A DNA stretch of 23,929 bases from DASPTR01 sp964475545 (GCA_964475545.1 CAYYXF010000011.1:1-23929); one strand, 5' to 3'. Numbered from the stretch's first letter, positions 8,305-15,725 are shown. Notes: generated by a model not told the origin, from the sequence alone. Numbers and translations: made by a program.

Positions 8305-8792
8305 GTCTAGTTGAACCTCGATGCTTAGAGGAATAAGCGCAGAACCGCAAGTAAAAGCATTTTGGGAGCAGCATCCGAACGTGAAGAGCGGAACTGCAAT
8401 GGGCATTCGACCCGGAATTGTTTGCCATGATACTGGCGGTTCAGCCTATCTTCTTTTTCGCAGGTTTTTGCACTGAAGTAAGACAGGAGTGCAGAACAAA
8501 CCGCCAATGGAAAGACTCTTCCATACGACTGATTAACCTCTTCCGTGTTTGAATGCTTCTTGATCACGATCTCATCAGCGAAACTGAATCTCAGACTTAT
8601 TCCCTTCTGCAGGGTCATGAGATGTTTTTAGTGGTTTGACATAAAAGTCTGAGTTTGATCGTCATGATTATTTGCGTCTAACATGTCTAGAACTGACCAT
8701 GAAGCAGAGGTTTTCTACTCGAAAACAATGGAAAGTCTTTTATCTATCATCATAAGAAACCATGGATATCGAGATAATTCGGAGGAAATCAA
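8305..8792. other. Gap of about 490 bases without a clear gene
   Basis: A minus-strand frame of 97 codons (8325-8618) is open here and overlaps the upstream extension of the lhr frame. Its protein has no recognised motif and no good ribosome binding site, so I do not call it. The left end may hold the lhr promoter: the minus strand has CTTTTACTT around 8353-8361, about 50 bases before the TTG. The right end holds the promoter and ribosome binding site of the Cren7-like gene. Confidence 0.5.
8737..8744 (+). promoter_or_regulatory. TATA-like box of the Cren7-like gene
   Basis: The sequence CTTTTATC lies about 50 bases before the ATG at 8793. Transcription starting near 8765 would give a leader of about 28 bases that contains GGAGG at 8781-8785. 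Confidence 0.5.
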
Positions 8793-8963
8793 ATGGGTAA
8801 ATGTCCTAAATGCGGAACATCTGTCTCGACCCCAAAGAAGAAGTGGACGATGGCCGGACGCCCAGACAAGCAAGGAAAGAGAACCCAGCTGGAAATCGGA
8901 CTGTTTGACTGTCCAAAGTGCCACAAACCATTCCGAGAAGTGCTGAGCAAGAAGAAGATCTAG
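8793..8963 (+). CDS. Small Cren7-like protein with two zinc knuckles
   Basis: A 56-residue gene, short and easily missed. The ATG at 8793 follows a strong GGAGG (8781-8785) with seven bases between. The protein has CPKC at 4-7 and again at 40-43, a good four-cysteine zinc site. Between and after them, KKKWTMAGRPDKQGKR and QLEIGLFDCPKCHKPFREVL resemble the Cren7 chromatin protein, in which KVWALAPKGRKGVKIGLF and FRHKL occur in the same order. It is rich in lysine and arginine, and so a likely DNA-binding chromatin protein, with the zinc ribbon replacing part of the Cren7 sheet. This assignment rests on recalled similarity. A plain zinc-ribbon protein without DNA-packing role is the alternative. 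Confidence 0.75.
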   Translation: MGKCPKCGTSVSTPKKKWTMAGRPDKQGKRTQLEIGLFDCPKCHKPFREVLSKKKI

Positions 8964-9010
8964 ACGAAGCCAAAGATGACGTAGGCATCAGGTTCACTCC
9001 TCTCTCCCCT

Positions 9011-9025
9011 ATTTTTCATTTTTCC
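9011..9025 (+). terminator. T-rich terminator after the Cren7-like gene
   Basis: Two runs of five T (ATTTTTCATTTTTCC) follow the stop by about 50 bases, after a CT-rich stretch. Archaeal polymerase stops at such T runs without a hairpin. Confidence 0.5.
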
Positions 9026-9092
9026 AAACGGTAGGTTTTAATGTAAAGAAGCCTAAATCACTAGGAACCATCTGTCCAATAGAAGGCATAAA

Positions 9093-9731
9093 ATGACATC
9101 AGCGCTAGGTCGGTTGTGGAAAAACGAGTACTTCAAGACAACAATAATGATTATCGTTATTGTTGCAGTGGTTTTTGGCTTCTGGTTCGGCCTGCAGACA
9201 GCATTAGGAACAGAATATCCGGCCCTAGCAGTGGCGTCTGGCAGCATGTGCCTACCTCAACATATGGCATGTGATGGTTGGTCTCATCCTTTTGAGCGCA
9301 CCCTTCACAAAGGCGACTTGATCATAGTTCAAGGAGTCAGACCGGAAGACGTCTACGCAGCGCCGTTCAACGAAAGCGGGAGATCTGGTGACATCATAGT
9401 TTTTCGTCGAGGAATGGACGGTGAGCTAATCGTTCACAGAGCGATGGCCAAGCAGCTTACTGGCGGTAAGTGGTTTTTCACCACAAAAGGCGATGCCAAC
9501 TCCAGCCAAGACCCTGAGCAGGTTTCGCAGGATGACGTTATTGGCAGGGTTGTTCTGCGGATTCCATGGGTTGGGCACTTGGCCCTTTTCATGCGCAACT
9601 CTTCAGCGATTTACATAATCTTGGCCATAATAATTCTGCTGGTAATCGTGGAATTCGTCATTCCGTCGCTCAGAACCAGGAAGATCGAAACAGAACCAGC
9701 CGAGAATGTAGAAAGCGCTCCGCAAACCTAA
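9093..9731 (+). CDS. Signal peptidase I, archaeal Sec11 (S26B) type
   Basis: Membrane protease that removes signal peptides from exported proteins. The 212-residue protein has an N-terminal membrane helix (about 17-36) and a C-terminal one (about 172-192). The catalytic residues can be placed: Ser51 in VASGSM, His115 in IVHRAM, and Asp134/Asp140 in KGDANSSQD, matching the Ser-His-Asp arrangement of archaeal enzymes rather than the Ser-Lys pair of bacteria. The region between S51 and H115 is longer than the minimum, with CLPQHMACDGW just after the serine. The ATG at 9093 is preceded by AAGG. A TTTTAATG stretch near 9036 may be its promoter. The second helix at the C-terminus is common in archaeal members. 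Confidence 0.94.
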   Translation: MTSALGRLWKNEYFKTTIMIIVIVAVVFGFWFGLQTALGTEYPALAVASGSMCLPQHMACDGWSHPFERTLHKGDLIIVQGVRPEDVYAAPFNESGRSGDIIVFRRGMDGELIVHRAMAKQLTGGKWFFTTKGDANSSQDPEQVSQDDVIGRVVLRIPWVGHLALFMRNSSAIYIILAIIILLVIVEFVIPSLRTRKIETEPAENVESAPQT

Positions 9732-9734
9732 GGC

Positions 9735-9753
9735 TTTATAAAGGGTATTTAAG
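9735..9753 (+). promoter_or_regulatory. Two tandem TATA boxes before the TBP gene
   Basis: TTTATAAA (9735-9742) and TATTTAAG (9746-9753) lie side by side in the 45 bases between signal peptidase and TBP. The first would start transcription near 9764, the second near 9775, almost at the start codon. As the product itself binds TATA boxes, self-regulation is possible but not shown. Confidence 0.6.
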
Positions 9754-9776
9754 CATTCACTAGACCATAAGAAGTG

Positions 9777-10343
9777 ATGCTAGTGCCGAAAAGCAAGGCT
9801 ATTGTGAAAGTAGAGAATGTTGTCGCGTCTGCTACTCTTAATCAGAAAGTTGACCTCAACGCTGTCGTAAAAGGTTATCCAGGAGTCGAATATCGGCCAG
9901 AACAGTTCCCGGGACTTGTATATAGGCTAAAGAGACCAAAGACGGCCACTTTGATTTTTAACTCTGGAAAAATGGTCTGCACAGGTGCGAAATCGGAAAA
10001 GGAAGCGCGCAGAGCAGTTATGAAGGTTGTCAAGGAACTGAAAAAAGGCGGAATAATCATCATCAGCAAGCCGGAACTGAAAATTCAAAACATTGTCGCT
10101 TCCGCAAGCTTAGGCGGAATGATAGATTTGGAGAAGGCTGCGTATAGTTTGGGAAAAACGATGTATGAGCCGGAACAGTTCCCAGGCTTGATCTACAGGA
10201 TGGATGAGCCCAAAGTGGTCATACTGCTGTTTGCGAGCGGAAAACTTGTTTGCACGGGAGCAAAGAAAGAAGAGGACGTTTACACTGCAGTGCAAAAGCT
10301 TCACGGAATTGTAGAGGAGCAAAACCTCATATTCTACGAGTAA
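9777..10343 (+). CDS. tbp: TATA-box-binding protein
   Basis: The general transcription factor that binds TATA promoters and recruits TFB and RNA polymerase. The 188-residue protein is the typical two-fold repeat: IVKVENVVASATLNQKVDL with PEQFPGLVYRLKRPK and SGKMVCTGAKSEKEA in the first half, and IQNIVASASLGGMIDL with PEQFPGLIYRMDEPK and SGKLVCTGAKKEEDV in the second. The repeat is visible in the DNA too. I chose ATG at 9777; GTG at 9774 is directly before it and GTG at 9786 follows. No ribosome binding site is visible, which fits a leaderless or very short-leader mRNA. A short acidic end follows the second repeat. The gene ends 22 bases from the opposing pyrE. Confidence 0.97.
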   Translation: MLVPKSKAIVKVENVVASATLNQKVDLNAVVKGYPGVEYRPEQFPGLVYRLKRPKTATLIFNSGKMVCTGAKSEKEARRAVMKVVKELKKGGIIIISKPELKIQNIVASASLGGMIDLEKAAYSLGKTMYEPEQFPGLIYRMDEPKVVILLFASGKLVCTGAKKEEDVYTAVQKLHGIVEEQNLIFYE

Positions 10344-10365
10344 GCTTTCTCCTACCACGCCAGTG

Positions 10366-11007
10366 TCAGTCTTTTTTCTGTTTCCTCTTGACTTGTCTCA
10401 GAATAGTTTTCACCTGCTGCTCGTCTATTGTTCCAAGCTCGCTCAGCGTGCTGACGATTTCGCTGATATTGAGCAACGCATGAAGTTTGATTCCGCGTTT
10501 CTCAAGTTTTTCTCGGCCGCCCTCTTGCCTGTCTATTAGTACTACCGCATCGGTCACGATTCCTCCCTCTGCCGTAACCGCTTTGGCAGCCTTTTCCAAA
10601 GATAACCCGGTCGTTATCAGATCATCAATAAGCAGGATGCGGTTTCCAGGCGCAAGAACCCCTTCTATTCTTCTTTGTCTTCCATGGAGGCGAACGCCTT
10701 TGCGGGTGTAAAGGAAGGGTTTTCCAGTTTCAAACGCGATTAGGGCTGCGAAAGGTATGCCTGCAACTGGAATACCGATTATTCTGTCAAAATTCTTCTC
10801 CCCTATTTCGCTTCTTACAAAGTGCACATGGAAGTTGCAGATTTTTTTGAAAGCATCTGGAAAGCTTGGAACTATGCGCAAGTCTATGTAGTATGGGCTG
10901 ATTTTTCCACTGGTCAGTTTGAATGCTCCAAACTGCAGGGCGCCTATTCGGTTCAGAATCTTGCAGAGTTCGACCTTGACGGCTTCGTTGCTGTTGTCAA
11001 TTGGCAA
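10366..11007 (-). CDS. pyrE: Orotate phosphoribosyltransferase
   Basis: Transfers the phosphoribosyl group of PRPP to orotate in UMP synthesis. The 213-residue protein has the start of the family (QFGAFKLTSGKISPYYIDLR) and the PRPP loop LLIDDLITTG at about 125-134, with IGIPVAGIPFA before it and the basic flexible loop LYTRKGVRLHG around 100. The C-terminal 20 residues are an extra lysine-rich tail. It is 4 bases downstream of the metallo-hydrolase gene and is probably read with it from one promoter near 11740. Its substrate PRPP is made by the enzyme encoded at the left edge of the window. Confidence 0.95.
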   Translation of the reverse strand: MPIDNSNEAVKVELCKILNRIGALQFGAFKLTSGKISPYYIDLRIVPSFPDAFKKICNFHVHFVRSEIGEKNFDRIIGIPVAGIPFAALIAFETGKPFLYTRKGVRLHGRQRRIEGVLAPGNRILLIDDLITTGLSLEKAAKAVTAEGGIVTDAVVLIDRQEGGREKLEKRGIKLHALLNISEIVSTLSELGTIDEQQVKTILRQVKRKQKKD

Positions 11008-11011
11008 TTTT

Positions 11012-11701
11012 TCACTTCCTCTTGGAGACTTGGTAGATTTTTCCTACCTCTGGAATCAAGCAGGTGATTTTTGGCAAATCCTTCTTTAGTAGCTCGGCGA
11101 ATTTTTTCTGATCTGCGCTTGAACCCGTGTGATATGGGACGGCGACTTTGGGTTTTGTTAGTCGGGCAATGTCAACTCCTGTTTCGGGAGAAGTGTTCGG
11201 AGCGATCCCGACGGTGCAGAAGACAACGTCGAATTTCTCCTTCTCAGCAAGAGCGGCCATTTCTGGAAATGGCAAGCTGTCTGCTGTGTGAAAGAGTTTG
11301 ACTCCGTCCTCGCTTGTGATTATGAAGGATATTGGTGTTGCAGCTGGGTGATTACACTTTTCAGCCCTTACGCTAACTTCACCAATCTTCACTTCTGAGC
11401 CAGGTTGGATTTCCTGCAACTTGTCTGGAGGGATCACGTTTCGGAGTCTTCTTGCAGATGTAGGGTCCGCCACAACCCTACATTCCGTTAATTTGCATGT
11501 TTCTGAAACTAGAGCTTGGTCAAGATGGTCATAGTGTTCGTGCGTGATTAGTATGGCATCGATTTTTTTGAAGTTGCGGGGTTTAACGTCCACTGGGTCT
11601 ATTACTAGGGTTTTTGATGGGGTTTTCAATGTTATCCCGGCATAATGATTGAACCATACGAAGAAGACCTCGTTTTTTGAAGGAGTCTTTTCGATTGACA
11701 T
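11012..11701 (-). CDS. UlaG-like metal-dependent hydrolase (metallo-beta-lactamase fold)
   Basis: The 229-residue protein has LITHEHYDH (H54, H56, D58, H59), followed by CNHP near 116 and HTAD near 136, and a late VPYHTG, the normal metal ligands of the fold. It resembles the UlaG/UPF0173 branch, which lacks the RNA-binding parts of RNase Z. Its substrate is not known; phosphodiester or lactone cleavage are family possibilities. The ATG at 11701 has GAGG upstream on the minus strand. It is the first gene of a two-gene unit with pyrE, but I see no evidence that it belongs to pyrimidine synthesis. Confidence 0.85.
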   Translation of the reverse strand: MSIEKTPSKNEVFFVWFNHYAGITLKTPSKTLVIDPVDVKPRNFKKIDAILITHEHYDHLDQALVSETCKLTECRVVADPTSARRLRNVIPPDKLQEIQPGSEVKIGEVSVRAEKCNHPAATPISFIITSEDGVKLFHTADSLPFPEMAALAEKEKFDVVFCTVGIAPNTSPETGVDIARLTKPKVAVPYHTGSSADQKKFAELLKKDLPKITCLIPEVGKIYQVSKRK

Positions 11702-11737
11702 GTTCAGTTCCTCGCAATTGACAATTATAGCAGTTGG

Positions 11738-11746
11738 ATTTTAAAG
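11738..11746 (-). promoter_or_regulatory. TATA box of the hydrolase-pyrE unit
   Basis: CTTTAAAAT on the minus strand lies 37-45 bases before the ATG at 11701, leaving a short leader of about 15 bases that contains the ribosome binding site GAGG. Confidence 0.6.
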
Positions 11747-11782
11747 AACTTGTGATGGCTTTGGATGGTTGACTTGATAAGG

Positions 11783-11790
11783 CTTAATAG
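11783..11790 (+). promoter_or_regulatory. TATA-like box of the larA-type gene
   Basis: CTTAATAG lies 38-45 bases before the ATG at 11828, a normal distance for a short-leader archaeal transcript. It stands back to back with the promoter of the hydrolase-pyrE unit. Confidence 0.5.
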
Positions 11791-11827
11791 TTTCTGCCTG
11801 CGTGTCTCAATATCTAAGTGACGCATT

Positions 11828-13141
11828 ATGGTTGACGTTTGGCTTCCCTACGGAAAAAGCGAAGTGTGCGTGAGAGTCCCCACGCGGAATTTTCTAGGTT
11901 CAATCGAACCTAAAGAGAAAGCTTCCGTGCCGGATGGTAGAGCTGAAGTTGCAAGGGCTTTGAAAGAACCTATTGCTTCCAAAAGGTTAGGCGAAATCGT
12001 GAAGCCTGAAAGCAAAGTGGCGATAGTGGCTGATGATGCAACAAGACCAGCACCAAGCTCCATTATCATTCCGCCGTTGCTTGACGAATTGAATGCTGCA
12101 GGCGTGAAGAATGAAAACTTAACAATTGTGTTTGGCTGTGGAATGCACAGACCTGTGAAACGTGAAGAAGCTGCGTTGCTCTTGGGTGAGGATGTGCTTG
12201 GCCGTGTGAAGTCGGAGAGCCATGACTGTAGGGCTCAAGATCTGGTTTATGTTGGAACAACGCAGAAGCATGGGACAAAGGTCTATTTGAACCGGGTTCT
12301 TGCTGAGGCTGACGTGAGGATTTTGACGGGTGACGTGTGTTTTCATTATTTCGCAGGGTACGGTGGGGGAAGGAAGAGTGTTTTGCCAGGTGTTTCGGGC
12401 GAAGAGACGATAAAGCACAACCATGCTATGGTTTTGGAGACGAATGCAAGGACCGGCGTTCTGGACGGAAATCCAGTTAATGAGGACATGGTTGAAGCAG
12501 CGAGGATGGCCAGGGTTGATTTCATTGTGAATGTTGTGACTGATGGCAAAGGCGAGGTTGTTAGGGCTTTTGCGGGTGATTTGGAGCAGGCTTTTTTGGA
12601 GGGGGTTAAGGTTGTTGATGAGATGTACAGGGTCCCTGTGGACAGGAGAGCTGACATTGTTGTTGTTAGCTCAGGCGGGAATCCTGCCGATGTGAATCTT
12701 TTCCAAGCCTCCAAGGGTGTGGATAATGCTCTGGGCGTCGTTAAGCGCGGCGGCGTAATAGTCTTGGTGGCTGAATGCCCTGAGGGACATGGAAACCAGG
12801 CGTTTTATGATTGGATGGTCAAGTTTGCCGATTTGAAGGCTGTTGAGCGCGAGGTCAGGCGCAATTTTGTGATAGGTGGGCACAAGGCTTACTTTTTGCT
12901 TAGAACGTTGCAGAACCACCAGATAATCTTGGTTTCGTCGATGCCTGACTATTATGCGTCGGGCATTTTCAAGTTGAAGACCGCGAGAGCTGTAAACGAC
13001 GCGTTGAATGAAGCTTTCAATATCGCTGGAAGAAACGCCAGGGTGTGGACGATGCCTTACGGTAATTACACGTTGCCAGAGGTTAAAGCTGTTGAACAAC
13101 CTGAGGCTTCGGTGGTTAGTCAAGAACAGAAAAATGTTTAA
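11828..13141 (+). CDS. larA: LarA-type nickel-dependent racemase/epimerase
   Basis: The family racemises or epimerises 2-hydroxy acids such as lactate using a nickel pincer cofactor (NPN) bound to a lysine. The 437-residue protein has every known active-site residue: H107 in GCGMHRP, H173 and K183 in CFHYFAGYGGGRKSV, and H199 in KHNHAM. These match H108, H174, K184 and H200 of Lactobacillus LarA, each shifted by one. DDATRP near 69 is also conserved. The cofactor genes larB, larC and larE are not in this window. The family has many members with other substrates, so lactate is not certain. No strong ribosome binding site is visible before the ATG. The GNAT gene follows closely. Confidence 0.88.
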   Translation: MVDVWLPYGKSEVCVRVPTRNFLGSIEPKEKASVPDGRAEVARALKEPIASKRLGEIVKPESKVAIVADDATRPAPSSIIIPPLLDELNAAGVKNENLTIVFGCGMHRPVKREEAALLLGEDVLGRVKSESHDCRAQDLVYVGTTQKHGTKVYLNRVLAEADVRILTGDVCFHYFAGYGGGRKSVLPGVSGEETIKHNHAMVLETNARTGVLDGNPVNEDMVEAARMARVDFIVNVVTDGKGEVVRAFAGDLEQAFLEGVKVVDEMYRVPVDRRADIVVVSSGGNPADVNLFQASKGVDNALGVVKRGGVIVLVAECPEGHGNQAFYDWMVKFADLKAVEREVRRNFVIGGHKAYFLLRTLQNHQIILVSSMPDYYASGIFKLKTARAVNDALNEAFNIAGRNARVWTMPYGNYTLPEVKAVEQPEASVVSQEQKNV

Positions 13142-13143
13142 AG
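13137..13143 (+). promoter_or_regulatory. TATA-like box of the GNAT gene, over the larA stop
   Basis: TTTAAAG overlaps the larA stop codon and lies 33-39 bases before ATG 13176, so the acetyltransferase may have its own short-leader transcript. Confidence 0.45.
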
Positions 13144-13175
13144 AGCCTTGAATTCATGCTTCAGAGCAATTGGGG

Positions 13176-13661
13176 ATGAAGGATTTGCTGGAAACCTATA
13201 GTTTGCGGAAATTTGATATGAATGATTTGCAGAGTGTTATGCAGATAAATCGGACTTGTCTGCCTGAGAATTACACGGATTTTTTCTTTGTTGATCTGTA
13301 TCATAGGTTTCCTGAGACCTTTATTGTTGCTGAGGGGGATGGTCAGATCGCGGGGTATATAATGTGTCGGATTGAGGTTGGGTTGTCTAGTCTCGGCTTG
13401 GGCGGTTTGATCAAGAAGGGTCATGTTGTTTCGGTGGCTGTTGTGCTGCAGCATAGGCGTCTAGGGATTGGGGAGGCTTTGGTGAATAAGGCTATGGAGG
13501 CTATGAAGCTCCATAATGCTAAGCAGTGCTTTCTTGAGGTTAGGACGAGTAATGAGGAGGCGATAGGGCTTTACAAGAAGCTTGGTTTTGAGGTTACGCG
13601 GACTAATCATGGGTATTATGCGGATGGGGAAGACGCTTACGTGATGACGAAGAGATTGTGA
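13176..13661 (+). CDS. GNAT-family N-acetyltransferase, RimI/Ard1-like
   Basis: The 161-residue protein is a single GNAT domain. The acetyl-CoA loop RRLGIGEAL sits after the strand VVSVAVVLQH (about residues 88-97), and NEEAIGLYKKLGFEV near 130 is the C-terminal signature of RimI and of the archaeal N-alpha-acetyltransferase Ard1. It probably acetylates protein N-termini, though small-molecule targets are possible. ATG 13176 is preferred over TTG 13170 because it fits the short distance to the TATA-like sequence. The gene is strongly biased to GGG, GTT and TTG codons compared with the genes on its left; the bias starts in the second half of larA. Confidence 0.85.
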   Translation: MKDLLETYSLRKFDMNDLQSVMQINRTCLPENYTDFFFVDLYHRFPETFIVAEGDGQIAGYIMCRIEVGLSSLGLGGLIKKGHVVSVAVVLQHRRLGIGEALVNKAMEAMKLHNAKQCFLEVRTSNEEAIGLYKKLGFEVTRTNHGYYADGEDAYVMTKRL

Positions 13662-13975
13662 GTCGAGTATACGCTTAAGGCTTTTGGCTTACGGGAATCA
13701 TTGGCGTCTGTGTGTTTGTTTGGACCTGCTTCTCAGTCACGGCTTTTCACGCAGCGATAATTGTCACTGTAGGCTGGATGATGGTGTGCTGTGCATTGGG
13801 TTTCAGCGTTTTTGAGTGAATTTTCCTGTCTTGCTACTTGTGGAATGAGACCCTGAGGGTGCGGCGGCAACAAAGAGTTCGCGTGGAGAAGACATTGTGT
13901 GTGGCTGAACCCACGTGAAGTTCGAGCTTTAGAGGGGAATGTGACTGTTCTTGGTGGCTGCGATGAACGCGCAGG
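13662..13975 (+). pseudogene. Gap of 314 bases with a possible membrane-protein remnant
   Basis: No complete gene is visible. From 13679 to 13819 a plus-strand frame opens just after a TAA and ends at TGA, encoding 46 residues with two hydrophobic segments: LTGIIGVCVFVWTCF and AAIIVTVGWMMVCCALGF. It has no ATG; a GTG lies inside the first segment. Such hydrophobic order is unlikely by chance, so it may be the remains of a small membrane protein or a short gene with an unusual start. The rest, 13820-13975, shows nothing I recognise. Confidence 0.3.
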
Positions 13976-14425
13976 TTAGATTTGGATGTGCTCTGCCTTT
14001 TGGCTTAGGAAGTTTATTGCTTGAAGCACTGATTTGCCAAGGCCAAGAAGGCCGAGAAGCATGGCGACCATGATGAACAGGCGCAGGTCAACCATTAGAG
14101 ACACGCCTTCGTAGGTCATGCTTAAGATTCCGGTGTTTAGGGAAAGAGCAAGGTAGGAGACTAGAAACAGAGCCTTTGCCACGCCGAAGAAGTGTTGATA
14201 GATTGTTCCTGCCGTGAGCTCACTGATGACGATCAAGGTAATGTATACAGCCACGAAGATCTCAACAGACTGTTGCAGACCAGGGATCAATCCGGCGACT
14301 GGGGCCAGAAAATACCAGCAAACATAGAATAGTATGAAGAATAGAAGCGCTTTCACGGTGGCCTTCAACGCTTTGAATAGGATTTTTCGAAGTGGAGTTT
14401 TGGAGCTATTTTCCTTGCTAACCAT
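13976..14425 (-). CDS. Four-helix membrane protein of unknown function
   Basis: Not recognised. The 149 residues begin with a basic segment (about 1-22) and hold four hydrophobic segments, near 25-47, 54-74, 84-103 and 110-133, followed by a short hydrophilic end. It is the last gene of a three-gene unit: its ATG at 14425 lies inside the end of the upstream gene (8 bases overlap), which suggests coupled translation. No enzyme motif is seen. A membrane role next to the surface-exposed partner is inferred from context only. Confidence 0.75.
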   Translation of the reverse strand: MVSKENSSKTPLRKILFKALKATVKALLFFILFYVCWYFLAPVAGLIPGLQQSVEIFVAVYITLIVISELTAGTIYQHFFGVAKALFLVSYLALSLNTGILSMTYEGVSLMVDLRLFIMVAMLLGLLGLGKSVLQAINFLSQKAEHIQI

Positions 14426-15197
14426 AGAGGATCACTATTGGACCGTGGCTAAACAGCTGTGTGTGAAATCTGAGTTCAATCCATCCGTTTCGAGTGACTG
14501 ATGAAATGGCAACGCAAAAGATGGCATGTCCGTTATAATGCGAATGCTGCGAGGCCTCAACCTCGATTTGGCCAAATCCGATGAAACCGTTTGTGCTATT
14601 GTACATGCGGGTTTGGGCTTCGCCCACGATGTTAATGGACGCGTGATTATCGAAGCTTATCGGCAGGGTGACTTGCGTGTGAGTAGAATTAAGCATCGCG
14701 TATTGTGGTTCTCCCACCTTGAGGTTGGCTAACGGTGCTCCCCAAGGAATCGAGAGATTCCCAGACGCTTCAACCGGGATGACTCCTCCAAGCCTCATGC
14801 TGACAGATTCAACAGCGTTCAACTGAGTGTCAGTGAACAAGTAACTCGCGCTAAGCTGCAACAAGTGACCAACATCGAGGGTCACATTGTGGAGAATTGC
14901 TAGTCTTTCATCTCTCTCTATTGTGGGTATAAGCGTTGACCCTTCAGTGATTACTGAACCGTTATGGTCGAGGACTTTCGTTTTAATATCAAACATGCCT
15001 ATGTTGTAATAGCCCTTGTTTGCGATCTCTATTGGTAAAGAAAGGAGTATTTTTCCATCAGATGCTGTTTCCATTTGCGGCGTTCCGAGATTGAACTCTA
15101 GATCCTTGACCGAGTAAACTGCGGTAACGGAGAAAATGATCAAAAATGCCCAAGAAATTGCCGTAGCAAGATTTATCATTTTGATTGGAATATCCAT
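14418..15197 (-). CDS. Membrane-anchored surface protein with two WHy/LEA14-like beta repeats
   Basis: Not a recognised family. One hydrophobic segment near the N-terminus (about residues 8-29: ATAISWAFLIIFSVTAVYSV) acts as a signal anchor; the remaining 230 residues would lie outside the cell and contain several N-x-S/T sites. Two stretches look alike, ILLSLPIEIANKGYYNIGMF near 50 and QVTLPISFDNHASINIVGEA near 175. Both have the pattern of the WHy/LEA-2 beta sandwich, polar asparagine included. The GTG at 15224 opens the frame, but ATG at 15197 has AAGGGG upstream and brings the anchor to the N-terminus, so I chose it. It overlaps the next membrane gene by 8 bases. Confidence 0.75.
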   Translation of the reverse strand: MDIPIKMINLATAISWAFLIIFSVTAVYSVKDLEFNLGTPQMETASDGKILLSLPIEIANKGYYNIGMFDIKTKVLDHNGSVITEGSTLIPTIERDERLAILHNVTLDVGHLLQLSASYLFTDTQLNAVESVSMRLGGVIPVEASGNLSIPWGAPLANLKVGEPQYAMLNSTHTQVTLPISFDNHASINIVGEAQTRMYNSTNGFIGFGQIEVEASQHSHYNGHAIFCVAISSVTRNGWIELRFHTQLFSHGPIVILYG

Positions 15198-15231
15198 AGA
15201 TTTCCCCTTCTGCCAGATCAGCACACAGGTA

Positions 15232-15690
15232 TTAGGAGTTCGAGGATTGTGGTTCGGCGATAGGTTCGGGCGGGATGGCTACGACGTCCAGCTCTTGTGG
15301 TTCTGCCGCTTGTTTTTGTTCCTTCGTTTTTTCACCTTTTGCCTTTTCGTCTTTTGTCTTCTGAGGCTTTGGCTTTTGCTCTGCAATTGGCTGTTGCTGT
15401 AGCATCATGGGCACCGCTTCCGGCGAGTGAGTAATTATTGTTACTCCTCTTATGGTCATAAGCGAAGCCACCCAGCCCATGACTCCAAGGTACATTAACC
15501 GTATGCATGTTGCAATCAACGGAGCCAAAGAATCGCCGAATGTTCGCGCCAAATCTGCTGACCCGATTATGTTCAGGCTTTGGCTTAGAAAGCTGTATGC
15601 GCTTACAAAAGTGAAGACTAACAAGCCCACACCAATGAAGAGCACCGTCATTCCAGAAAGGGCTACCTTGTCCCTAAAGTTCTTGAGCAT
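15232..15690 (-). CDS. Two-helix membrane protein with a charged, proline-rich tail
   Basis: Not recognised. The 152-residue protein has two hydrophobic segments, about 12-34 and 58-82, then a low-complexity tail from about 95 rich in Lys, Gln, Glu and Pro (KPKPQKTKDEKAKGEKTK) that ends in EPQSSNS. The tail is probably disordered and could contact nucleic acid, membrane or a partner. It is the first gene of the three-gene unit, with a TATA-like box upstream, and the next gene starts after a gap of 34 bases from its ATG (7 bases to its alternative GTG). The unit is the least explained part of the window. Confidence 0.72.
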   Translation of the reverse strand: MLKNFRDKVALSGMTVLFIGVGLLVFTFVSAYSFLSQSLNIIGSADLARTFGDSLAPLIATCIRLMYLGVMGWVASLMTIRGVTIITHSPEAVPMMLQQQPIAEQKPKPQKTKDEKAKGEKTKEQKQAAEPQELDVVAIPPEPIAEPQSSNS

Positions 15691-15725
15691 GTTGTTGCCA
15701 CTGCTTCAATGATGAGGAGGATCGC

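Noticed and set aside
8325..8618. A 97-codon minus-strand frame upstream of lhr
   Set aside because: No recognisable motif, no good ribosome binding site, and it overlaps the unlikely upstream extension of the lhr frame. Left as an open possibility only.
11893..11910. AGGTTCAATCGAACCT, resembling a tRNA T-arm
   Set aside because: It lies inside the larA coding frame, and no acceptor or anticodon arm can be formed around it.
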